From contig NZ_JARJBB010000002.1 in NCBI RefSeq assembly GCF_029269835.1, positions 310,001-374,000 on the forward strand: a stretch of DNA of 64,000 nucleotides, in the 5' to 3' direction. The notes below the pieces were generated by a model. The model was not told the origin of the DNA. It was given only the letters and a program-made list of their open reading frames with translations, and did not search any database. Origin of the DNA: Streptomyces tropicalis (GTDB taxonomy: Bacteria; Actinomycetota; Actinomycetes; Streptomycetales; Streptomycetaceae). Of this stretch, positions 29,952-37,338 are shown piece after piece. How positions within the stretch are numbered: position 1 is the stretch's first letter; each line of letters opens with the position of its first letter. The position numbers were made by a program, and so were the translations under genes.

Positions 29952-31670
29952 GTGACGTCATCCCCGCTCCGGGCGGCCCGGCCGCGGCGCGCGGCCCCGC
30001 GGCGGTTCGTGCGGGCGGCGCGGGCCGTGCTGGGCGGCGCGGCCGGGGTCGTGTGGCTGGCGCTGCCTGCAATGACGACCGGCGGCGAGGCCGCGGTTGC
30101 GTCCCCACGGGTCCCGTCCGCCGCACCGGCCGCCGCGCCGCAGGACGGGACGTCGACCGCGGACCTCGTGCTGCCGCTGGTGGCGGCGGGCACGGCGGGC
30201 GCGCTGGCCGGATACGCCTACGTCCGGCGCACCCGGCGGGCGAGGACGCGCACCACCCCGGGCGGAGGCAGGCCGTCGTCCACGGGGCAGCCGTCGCCGG
30301 ACCCGGAGGAGTGGGCGCGCGGGGCACTGGTCCTCGCCGACGACCGTGTGCGTGCGGCGCGGGAGGAACTCGCCCTTCTCACCGCCCGGTTCGGCACCGA
30401 GACCGTCGCCCCGCAGGCCCGCGCGGTGCGGGACGCGGGTGCCGGGCTGGCGGCCGCCTTCCGGCTGTGGCAGCAGGACGGGAACGGCGTCCCGCGGGAC
30501 GCGGCGGCCCGGCGGGAGGCGCTGGCCGCCGTCACCGGGCGGTGCGAGGAGGCGGGGCGCCTGCTGGACGCGCAGGCGGACGCCGTCGCGCGGCTGCGTG
30601 GCCCGGGCGGAGCCACGGACGGCGCGCTGGAGTTCACGCGGGCGTGGTGCGCGGAGCCGGCGGCGCGGATCGCGGCGGCGGAGGCGGCCCGGGACCTGAT
30701 CACCGGACGGTACGGCTCCGCGGCCGCGGCACCGGTACTGGGACATCTCGAACTGTCCGCGGAGCGCATGGAGTTGGCGGCCTCCCGGCTCGACGAGGCG
30801 CGCCGGGAGGCGGACGCGGGCGGGGACGCCGCGGCCGCGGCCCTGGTGGTCACGGCAGGCGTCGCCCTCGCCCAGGCCGGCGGACTGGCGGACGGCGTCC
30901 ACCGGTACGCGGCGGAGCTGGCGGCCGCGGCCCGGCTGGTCCCGACCGCGCTCACCGGCGCGGAGAGCGATCTCGCACAGGCCCGGCGGGACGCGGCGGG
31001 CGCACCGTACGGAGGACGTCCGCTCCCGGCCGGGGAGCCGTTCGGAGGCAGCGCGGCCGCGGCGGGCGAAGTGTACGGCGGACGCCCCGTCCCGGCGGGC
31101 GGACCGGCGGACGGGCCGATCGCCGGGAGACCGGCCGCGGCGGGCTCCGCCGGGTTCGGCCCCGAGGGCGCGCCGGTCGTCGGGGTGCGGGCCCGGGTCA
31201 CGCACGCCGACCACGTCCTGGCCGCGGTGCGCGCGGAGCTGACGTCCGGCCGGTACGACCCGCTGGAGGCGCTGCGGCGGATCGTGGTGGCGACCGCGCC
31301 CGCCGGGGCGGGGCGGGCCGGTGTGCTGCCGGCGGCGGCGGAACTGGTCGCGCGCAGCGCCGTGCTGGGCGCCGACGGCTTCGTGACCGCGCACCGGGGA
31401 GCCGTGGGCGCCCCCGCCCGGGCCCTGCTCGCCCGGGCGCACCTGCTGCTGCCCGCGGACCCGGTGGCCGCCGACGCCGAGGCCCGCAGGGCCCGCGAAC
31501 GCGCCGAGCAGGACGTGCGGCTGCACGGCAACCCCCGCGCGACGGCGGCCGGTACGCCGCCCGGCAGCCCGGTGGCCGTGCTCGGCGGGACGCTGCTGGG
31601 CCTGGACGCGGACGGCGGCCCGCCCGCGGGGTTCGGCGGCCCACCGGTCCTGCCCCGGCCGGCCGGCTAG
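29952..31670 (+). CDS. Unknown membrane-associated protein (Ala/Gly-rich)
   Basis: A 572-aa protein I do not recognise. An Arg-rich N-terminus leads into a signal-like hydrophobic segment (AVLGGAAGVVWLALPAMTTG), then a second hydrophobic segment (LVLPLVAAGTAGALAGYAYV) followed by a basic stop. The large remainder is helical and Ala/Arg/Glu-rich (for example ARRAREEAEL-like stretches), interrupted by a Gly/Pro linker (APYGGRPLPAGEPFGG, EVYGGRPVPAGG). I take GTG 29952, with AAAGG just upstream. It shares a 94-nt divergent promoter region with the GH18-like gene, so a related envelope role is possible. Confidence 0.65.
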   Translation: MTSSPLRAARPRRAAPRRFVRAARAVLGGAAGVVWLALPAMTTGGEAAVASPRVPSAAPAAAPQDGTSTADLVLPLVAAGTAGALAGYAYVRRTRRARTRTTPGGGRPSSTGQPSPDPEEWARGALVLADDRVRAAREELALLTARFGTETVAPQARAVRDAGAGLAAAFRLWQQDGNGVPRDAAARREALAAVTGRCEEAGRLLDAQADAVARLRGPGGATDGALEFTRAWCAEPAARIAAAEAARDLITGRYGSAAAAPVLGHLELSAERMELAASRLDEARREADAGGDAAAAALVVTAGVALAQAGGLADGVHRYAAELAAAARLVPTALTGAESDLAQARRDAAGAPYGGRPLPAGEPFGGSAAAAGEVYGGRPVPAGGPADGPIAGRPAAAGSAGFGPEGAPVVGVRARVTHADHVLAAVRAELTSGRYDPLEALRRIVVATAPAGAGRAGVLPAAAELVARSAVLGADGFVTAHRGAVGAPARALLARAHLLLPADPVAADAEARRARERAEQDVRLHGNPRATAAGTPPGSPVAVLGGTLLGLDADGGPPAGFGGPPVLPRPAG

Positions 31671-31723
31671 GACCGGACGCCCGGGCTCCTGGGTACGCAG
31701 GAGGGCGGGCCGGGCCGAGACGG

Positions 31724-31748
31724 GGCTCCCGCCATCCGCCGGGGAGCC
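31724..31748. terminator. Hairpin at the end of the PAS-PP2C gene
   Basis: GGCTCCC (31724-31730) pairs with GGGAGCC (31742-31748) around an 11-nt loop, abutting the stop codon at 31749. A second weak stem (31686-31691 with 31698-31703) lies nearer the convergent gene. Confidence 0.45.
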
Positions 31749-34361
31749 TCAGAAGAGGCTCAGCAGTGCCTCCGCCGGGTCGGTCAGGACGTTCTCACCG
31801 TCGGGCAGGGGCAGTTCGAACCACACGGTCTTGCCGCGCGGGGTCCTGCGGGACCCCCAGGCCGCGCTGAGCAGGCCGACGAGCTGGAGTCCGCGGCCGC
31901 CCTCGTCGGTGTCGCGGGCGCGCCGGCGCCGTGGCTGCACCAGCCCCGAGTCCCACACCTCGCACACCAGGGTGCGGTCGAGCAGCAGCCGGAGTCTGAT
32001 CTCCCCCTCGCCGTACCGCAGTGCGTTGGTCACCAGCTCGCTGACGAGCAACTCGGTGGTGTCGACCAGGGGTTCCAGGTCCCAGGCGACCAGCTGGGTG
32101 CGGGCGTACTCGCGGGCGCGGCCGACGCTGCGCGGCTCGCGCGGCAGGGTCCAGTCGCCGACGGAGTCGGCGGGCAGCCCCTGGACGCGCGCCATGAGCA
32201 ACGCGATGTCGTCCTCGCCGTGGTGGGTGTCGAGGGTGTTGAGGACGTGGTCGCAGACGTCCTCCAGCGGCCGCGCCGGATCGGTGAGCGCGCCGACGAA
32301 CGCCTGCAGCCCCTCGTCCAGCGGGTGGTCGCGGGACTCCACCAGGCCGTCCGTGTAGAGGGCCAGGAGGGCGCCCTCGGGCAGTTCGACCTCCACCTCC
32401 TCGAAGGGCTCCCCGCCGACGCCGAGCGGCATGCCCGGCGGGACGTCCAGCATCAGGGCGTCCTCGCCCGGTTCGACCAGGACCGGCGGCAGGTGCCCGG
32501 CGTTGGCGAAGGTGCACCGCCGGGTGACGGAGTCGTAGACGGCGTAGATGCAGGTGGCGAGGTACACCTCGGACAGGTCGGCCTCGCGGGGGCGGCGGGC
32601 CGCCCGGGTGGCCTGCTGGACCCCGCCGGGCGCGCCGAGGCCCCGGGCGATCTCGTCCAGCTGGGAGAGCACCTCGGCCGGTTCCAGGTCCAGCAGGGCC
32701 AGGGTCCGCACGGCGGTGCGGAGTTCGCCCATGGCGACGGCGGCGCGCAGTCCGCGGCCCATCACGTCGCCGACGACGAGCGCGGTGCGGTGGCCGGGCA
32801 GCTCGATGACGTCGAACCAGTCGCCGCCGACCTCGCTGGGCCGTCCGGTGGCCGCGATTCCGGGCAGGTAGCGGCAGGCGATGTCGAGGCCGGACGCCTC
32901 GGGGTCGCCGGGCGGGAGCAGGGACCGCTGCAGAATCAGGGCGCGTTCGTGCTCGCGCCGGTACAGCCGGGCGTTGTCGATGCAGACGGCGGCGCGCGCC
33001 GCGAGCTCCACGGCGAGGTCGCGGTCGCGGTCGCCGAAGGGCTCGCTGCCCTTGGTGCGGGCGAACTGAGCGAGTCCCACGACGGTGTCGTGGGCGACCA
33101 TCGGGACGATCAGCGTGGACTGCACCAGGCCGCCGTCCTCGCCGGGGACGGACTGCGGGCGGGCGGTGCGCAGGGCGTCCGCGCAGGGCGAGTTGAAGGG
33201 GTAGTGGTGGACGGCCCCGAGGGCGACGGGCGGGCCGGTGCCGGTGAACGGCGCGTCGGAGACGGCGCTGGCGAAGGCGACGCGGCGCAGTTCGGCGCTT
33301 CCGTCGGCCAGTCCGGGGGGTGTCTCGTCGCCGGCCAGCAGGCCCTGGTGGAGGTCGACGGTGGCGAGGTCGCAGAAGCCCGGGACGACGACGTCGAGCA
33401 GTTCGCGGGCAGTGGTCTCCAGGTCCAGCGAGTTGCCGATGCGGGCGCCGGCGTCATTGAGCAGGGCGAGGTTGCGCCGGGCGGCGGCGGCCTCGCGGGC
33501 GGCGGCGCGGCGGGCGGTGATGTCGGTGCCGACCCAGGCGATCCCGATGGGGCGGCCGCTTCCGCTGTGCACCCGGTAGAGGTTGACGGACCAGTGCCGG
33601 CGCTCCTCGGAGCCCGGGACGAAGCCCGTGACGTGCATGTCCGTGATGGACTCGCCGGACTCCAGGACGCGGCGCAGGGTGGCGCCGACGCGTTCGGCCT
33701 CGCCGCGCGGCAGGTAGTCGTGGACGCCCTTGCCGCGGTGTTCGTCCGGGGTACCGCCGAAGACGGAGGCGAAGCGCTGGTTGGCCCGGCGGACCCGCAG
33801 GTCGGCGTCGATGAGCAGAAACCCGAAGGGAGATTGTCCGAATATCGCCTGTGAAGCGGCGAGATCGGTCTCGATCCGGCGCAGCGTGCGGACGTCGACG
33901 ACGATGCACACGGCGGCCTTGTCGCCCTCGGCGGTCCGCGTCGGCATCACGTAGACCTCGGCGAGCGCCTCCCCGCCGCGTCCGCCGTCCACGGGGTCCG
34001 GCATCCGGAAGGGGACCACACCGGTCCACTCCCGCCCGTCGAGGATCTCGGCCATCTTGCGCTGCCCGCGCTCGCGCAGCGAGGGATCGACGAAGGCCTC
34101 GATGGGGTCCATGCCCACGGCGCGGGACGCGGGGATGCCGAAGAGGTGCTCGGCGCGCAGGCTCCACTGGTCGACGAGTCCGTCCGGGCCGATGGAGAAG
34201 GAGGCCACCTTGATGTAGTCGTACATGGAGCCGGGCGGGCTGCTCTGCCACATGGCGTCCGACGGCGGCACCTCACCGGCCGCGGTCGAGCCCGCGGCCC
34301 TCGCCCTCGCGCCGTCCGACGGGTCCTCGGACTCCGTGGCCTTCGCTGGTATCTCGCTCAC
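31749..34361 (-). CDS. PAS-PAS-GAF-SpoIIE phosphatase-HATPase signalling protein
   Basis: 870 aa, combining sensor, phosphatase and kinase modules of the anti-sigma/anti-anti-sigma type. Two PAS domains occupy roughly 45-300 (second starts near QAIFGQSPFGFLLIDADLRVRRAN), a GAF domain about 320-480, and a PP2C/SpoIIE domain about 490-720 ([38 protein letters not shown]). A HATPase domain follows at about 740-860 ([25 protein letters not shown]). GTG 34361 has GGAGGGGACG upstream. It probably controls an anti-sigma factor antagonist in response to a cytosolic signal. The PP2C domain has an insertion of about 20 residues (QQATRAARRPREADLSEV). Confidence 0.9.
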   Translation of the reverse strand: MSEIPAKATESEDPSDGARARAAGSTAAGEVPPSDAMWQSSPPGSMYDYIKVASFSIGPDGLVDQWSLRAEHLFGIPASRAVGMDPIEAFVDPSLRERGQRKMAEILDGREWTGVVPFRMPDPVDGGRGGEALAEVYVMPTRTAEGDKAAVCIVVDVRTLRRIETDLAASQAIFGQSPFGFLLIDADLRVRRANQRFASVFGGTPDEHRGKGVHDYLPRGEAERVGATLRRVLESGESITDMHVTGFVPGSEERRHWSVNLYRVHSGSGRPIGIAWVGTDITARRAAAREAAAARRNLALLNDAGARIGNSLDLETTARELLDVVVPGFCDLATVDLHQGLLAGDETPPGLADGSAELRRVAFASAVSDAPFTGTGPPVALGAVHHYPFNSPCADALRTARPQSVPGEDGGLVQSTLIVPMVAHDTVVGLAQFARTKGSEPFGDRDRDLAVELAARAAVCIDNARLYRREHERALILQRSLLPPGDPEASGLDIACRYLPGIAATGRPSEVGGDWFDVIELPGHRTALVVGDVMGRGLRAAVAMGELRTAVRTLALLDLEPAEVLSQLDEIARGLGAPGGVQQATRAARRPREADLSEVYLATCIYAVYDSVTRRCTFANAGHLPPVLVEPGEDALMLDVPPGMPLGVGGEPFEEVEVELPEGALLALYTDGLVESRDHPLDEGLQAFVGALTDPARPLEDVCDHVLNTLDTHHGEDDIALLMARVQGLPADSVGDWTLPREPRSVGRAREYARTQLVAWDLEPLVDTTELLVSELVTNALRYGEGEIRLRLLLDRTLVCEVWDSGLVQPRRRRARDTDEGGRGLQLVGLLSAAWGSRRTPRGKTVWFELPLPDGENVLTDPAEALLSLF

Positions 34362-34552
34362 GCGAACCGTCCCCTCCAGCTCACCGCGTCCGGCACCGGT
34401 CACCGGGGGCGGCTGCCCGCAGTATCCAGCACTACGGTGCCGCACAACACGGTGTTCACGATCACAGCACCATCCCGATGCTTTTCGGTCCGGCCTGCGA
34501 CAACACAACCAGTCTTCTAACCAGGCGACGGCCCGTCGAATCACACCGACGG

Positions 34553-35041
34553 TCAACCGTGACCGGTCCGATCCGGTCGCTCGACACCACCGGGGGACGT
34601 GTACACGCGGGCGGCGCCGGGGACCGCCAGTTCGAACCAGACCGTCTTGCCCCGGTCGTCCGGGCGCGTGCCCCAGCGGCTGGCGGAGGCGGCCAGCAGC
34701 TGCAGACCGCGACCGCTCTCGTCGTCGGGGTGGGCGGGGCGTTCGCGCGGCGGCGCGGGGAGGGTGTCGGAGACCTCGACCAGGAGGACCTCCGACAGGC
34801 CGGCGGGGCGTACCAGCCGTACGCCGATGGGACCGGTTGCGTGCCGCAGGGAGTTGGTGACCAGTTCGCTCACCAGGAGCGTGACCGTGTCGCCGACGCG
34901 GTCGAGGTCCCAGGTGCGCAACTGGCCGCGCACGGCGGCACGTGCGGTGCGCACGGCCCCCGGGTCGGCGGGAAAGGTCCACGCGGCGCAGTCGCCGTCG
35001 GTGTCGATCACGCCGATCACTTCCCAGGCCAGCAAGCCCAC
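34553..35041 (-). CDS. Stand-alone HATPase (RsbW/anti-sigma-type) protein
   Basis: A 162-aa ATP-binding regulatory protein of the HATPase_c_2 family. The N-box is LLVSELVTNSLRH and the G-box DDESGRGLQLLAASASRWG, followed by KTVWFELAVPG. Such proteins bind sigma factors or antagonists and phosphorylate the latter on Ser/Thr. The GTG 35041 start is tentative, as no strong ribosome site precedes it. It sits 191 nt upstream of the PAS-PP2C gene on the same strand, and the two HATPase domains are alike, so partner or paralogue status is plausible. Confidence 0.85.
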   Translation of the reverse strand: MGLLAWEVIGVIDTDGDCAAWTFPADPGAVRTARAAVRGQLRTWDLDRVGDTVTLLVSELVTNSLRHATGPIGVRLVRPAGLSEVLLVEVSDTLPAPPRERPAHPDDESGRGLQLLAASASRWGTRPDDRGKTVWFELAVPGAARVYTSPGGVERPDRTGHG

Positions 35042-35169
35042 TGTCGTCCGCTTTCATGGGGTTAATGGGCACATACCCGGTACCACGGCTCGGTACCGCC
35101 CCTGACGGCGCACAGTGGCACGAACGGGGTACGGGGTCCGGCCGGATGCGGTGGTCCGCCCGCGGCACC

Positions 35170-35595
35170 TCATCCACCGGGGGCGCTGCGGAAACCGTCG
35201 CCGAGCAGGGAGAGGGCCGCACGGACCGCGGGGACGTCCTGGTCCAGCCAGGGCACCTCCCACACGTCGGCGGGGGCGAGCCAGCGCAGCGCGTCGTGGT
35301 CCTGGAGGGGGGCGGGGTCCGCGGAGCCGGGGAGCAGACGGGCGGTCCACACGTGCAGTTCGTACGGCGGCCGCAGGGGCCAGCTGCCGGGGACGCGCGC
35401 GACGGCCTCGGTCTCGACGCCGAGCTCCTCGCGCAGTTCGCGCACGAGGGCGGCCTCGGGCGCCTCGCCCGGCTCCACCTTGCCGCCGGGCAGCTCCCAG
35501 CGCCCGGCCAGCTCCTCGGGCGCGCTGCGGCGGGCGGCGAGCAGGCGGCCGCCGTCGAGCAGGGCGGCACCGACCACCACGATCCGTCGGGTCAT
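35170..35595 (-). CDS. Nudix (MutT-type) hydrolase
   Basis: 141 aa. The Nudix box is complete: GKVEPGEAPEAALVRELREELGV (GX5EX7REXXEEXGX), with the metal-binding glutamates present. The opening RIVVVGAALLDGGRLLAARR and GRWELPGGKVE are typical of 8-oxo-dGTP/(d)CTP pyrophosphohydrolases of the MutT group. ATG 35595 (MTRRIVVVG) is chosen; an upstream in-frame start would add a Pro/Arg-rich stretch without family support. The substrate cannot be fixed from sequence. Confidence 0.9.
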   Translation of the reverse strand: MTRRIVVVGAALLDGGRLLAARRSAPEELAGRWELPGGKVEPGEAPEAALVRELREELGVETEAVARVPGSWPLRPPYELHVWTARLLPGSADPAPLQDHDALRWLAPADVWEVPWLDQDVPAVRAALSLLGDGFRSAPGG

Positions 35596-35638
35596 GCGCC
35601 GGAGCCTACGGGAGCACCGCGGCCCCGGCGGATGGGGG

Positions 35639-35830
35639 TCAGCCGCCGGCTCCCCCGCCACCAGGCCCGATGCGCTCCACCCAGTAGAGCTGCTTGTGGC
35701 CGCGGCCGTCGAGGCTGTCCGCGATCTGCTGGGCCTCGGCCCGGGTGGCGTAGCGGCCCACGCGGTAGCGATTGCCGTTGTCGTCCTGCCGGATGACGAG
35801 CCAGGGAAGAGTGGCCGCGCCGTCGCTCAT
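35639..35830 (-). CDS. Small SPOR-like protein
   Basis: 63 aa. The central part, WLVIRQDDNGNRYRVGRYATRAEAQQIADSLDGRG, has the pattern of a single SPOR-like repeat (aromatic strand, then the residue-skipping helix), but no signal peptide or membrane anchor. The end is Gly-rich. ATG 35830 has GGAGGGG 6 nt upstream. Common in Streptomyces as a hypothetical protein; role unknown. Confidence 0.8.
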   Translation of the reverse strand: MSDGAATLPWLVIRQDDNGNRYRVGRYATRAEAQQIADSLDGRGHKQLYWVERIGPGGGGAGG

Positions 35831-35985
35831 CGCACCCCTCCGCCTCTCGCTTCCGGTCCGCGCCGTGCTCCGCCCGCCCAGGAAACCGCACTCCGCATAT
35901 GCCCGAGCCTACGCCTCACCTTCACGGAGCGAATCCGGCTTTTCACAAAGAGGTACGCAACCAGCCAGTACGGAGGGGGCGCACG

Positions 35986-36207
35986 ATGACGAACGCGCCG
36001 TCGGCGGGCATCACTGCATCCGGTCAGGAGGGTCCGGGGGGCGCGGGGGCGACCTGCGGGAACGGCCGGATCCGGGCGCCGGCGCGGCCCGGGACGCGGG
36101 ACGGCGGGCACGGGCGCGCGGAGGGAGTCGCCGCAGGGGCGCGCACCACCCCGCCGGACGCGCTACGGCCCGGCGGCTCCGACGGTCACTTCACGGGCAG
36201 GTGGTAG
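35986..36207 (+). CDS. Possible small Gly/Ala-rich protein, weakly supported
   Basis: A 73-aa frame (MTNAPSAGITASGQEGPGG...) preceded by a good ribosome site (GGAGGGGG, 6-7 nt spacing). It ends inside the 3' end of the convergent gntR gene (22-nt overlap). Composition is low complexity and no domain is visible; it may be a fortuitous open frame. Apart from this, 35831-36185 holds nothing I recognise. Confidence 0.3.
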   Translation: MTNAPSAGITASGQEGPGGAGATCGNGRIRAPARPGTRDGGHGRAEGVAAGARTTPPDALRPGGSDGHFTGRW

Positions 36208-36938
36208 GCCACGCGGTAGCGGTCGGCGGGGACGACGACGTCCGCCGTCTCGACGGGCCGGCCGGAGGCGTAGAAGGTGCGCTGGACGACCACGACGACA
36301 TGGCCGGGCACGCCGCCGAGGGCGAGCAACTCCTCGGCGAGGCCGGGGCGGGCGCCGACCTCCTCGACGACGTTGTCCACGATGACGTCGATGGCGCGCA
36401 TGCGCTCCACGACGCCCATGCCGCCGAGCGGGCCCTCCTCGGGGAGCATGACGGGGGTCCGGCCGGTGACGGCGAGCGGCTCCCAGGAGGTGGACAGCAT
36501 CATCGCCTCCCCCGCGTCCCGGAAGACGTACTTGGTGCACATCACGCGGTCGCCGGACTGAATGCCGAGCCGATCGGCGACGACGGCGTTCGCCTCGCCC
36601 TGCGCGCTGCTCGACTCCCAGGTGCCGCGGGCCTCGGCATCCGTCTGCTCCTGCCGGAACGGCGTGGCGCCCGTGGAGGGACGGAAGCCGGAGCGGGCCA
36701 CGCGGCGCGGCACGGGGCGCTCGCGCACGTAGGTGCCCGAACCGGAGCGGCCCTCGACCAGACCCTCGGCCATGAGGACCTTCCGCGCCTCCAGGGCGAC
36801 CGTGTCCGAGACGCCGTACTCCTGGCGGATCCTGGCCTGGGAGGGCAGGCGGGTGTGCGGTGGCAGCAGACCCTCGACGATCTTCTGGCGGAGATCACCC
36901 GCGACGCGCAGATACGCCGGCTGCTCACCGAAAGTCAC
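36186..36938 (-). CDS. GntR-family (HutC/UTRA) transcriptional regulator
   Basis: 250 aa. The N-terminal winged helix-turn-helix covers about 5-75 (RVAGDLRQKIVEGLLPPHTRLPS, EYGVSDTVALEARKVLMAEGLVEGRSGSGTYV). A UTRA ligand-binding domain follows at about 105-245 (ERMRAIDVIVDNVVEEVGARP, QRTFYASGRPVETADVVVPADRYRVAY). It would act as a ligand-released repressor. It starts at GTG 36938. No obvious target gene is adjacent except the divergent serpin gene; the upstream TGTACA-containing sequence may be its own operator. Confidence 0.9.
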   Translation of the reverse strand: MTFGEQPAYLRVAGDLRQKIVEGLLPPHTRLPSQARIRQEYGVSDTVALEARKVLMAEGLVEGRSGSGTYVRERPVPRRVARSGFRPSTGATPFRQEQTDAEARGTWESSSAQGEANAVVADRLGIQSGDRVMCTKYVFRDAGEAMMLSTSWEPLAVTGRTPVMLPEEGPLGGMGVVERMRAIDVIVDNVVEEVGARPGLAEELLALGGVPGHVVVVVQRTFYASGRPVETADVVVPADRYRVAYHLPVK

Positions 36939-36949
36939 TGGCCGCTCCC

Positions 36950-36978
36950 ATCAGGTTGTACAGACAGCTACAGCGTGG
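36950..36978 (-). promoter_or_regulatory. Candidate GntR operator/promoter upstream of the regulator gene
   Basis: Just upstream of the GntR start the sequence GGTTGTACAGACAGCTACAG carries TGTA and TACA half-sites 8 nt apart and the hexamer TGTACA. HutC-type regulators often bind sites with GT/AC half-sites in their own promoters. No consensus -10/-35 pair is certain. Confidence 0.3.
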
Positions 36979-37149
36979 CAACCGTGGGTTGTGCGGTGCA
37001 AGCGAAGGCCAGAGAATCACTCGATGTGATTACTTGTGCCCCCGGAGGGCTTTACGCAGGCAGTTTCTCCCCGTTATGGGCGCCGCCACACCTCTCCGCC
37101 GGGGCCACCCCGTCCGGGGCCGCTCCACCGCCGGGGCCACCTCACCCGG

Positions 37150-37187
37150 GGGCACCGGACCCGGCTCGCGAGCCGGGTCCGGTGCCC
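37150..37187. terminator. Perfect 38-bp palindrome in the gntR-serpin divergent region
   Basis: Two 19-nt arms with no spacer (37150-37168 with 37169-37187), in practice a stem of about 17 bp with a 4-nt loop. It looks like a terminator, yet it lies between divergent genes, about 150 nt before the serpin start. The rest of 36939-37338 shows no supported gene. Confidence 0.55.
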
Positions 37188-37338
37188 GGCCCGCGTCGGC
37201 GCCTCGCACGGCGTGAGGGCGGCGGGCGTGCACGGCGCACGGATCACGAAACGGGGCACAGGAAGGCGGGCGCGCCGTCGGCGCCTCGTCCGGCGGTAGC
37301 CTTCACCTGGGGTTTCAGCGACAGCACCTGGGGGCGGG

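Noticed and set aside
28781..31870. A 1029-codon plus-strand frame across the GH18-like and unknown membrane protein genes
   Set aside because: It is part antisense and part wrong-frame relative to the better supported genes; its product is Arg/Gly/Pro low complexity throughout.
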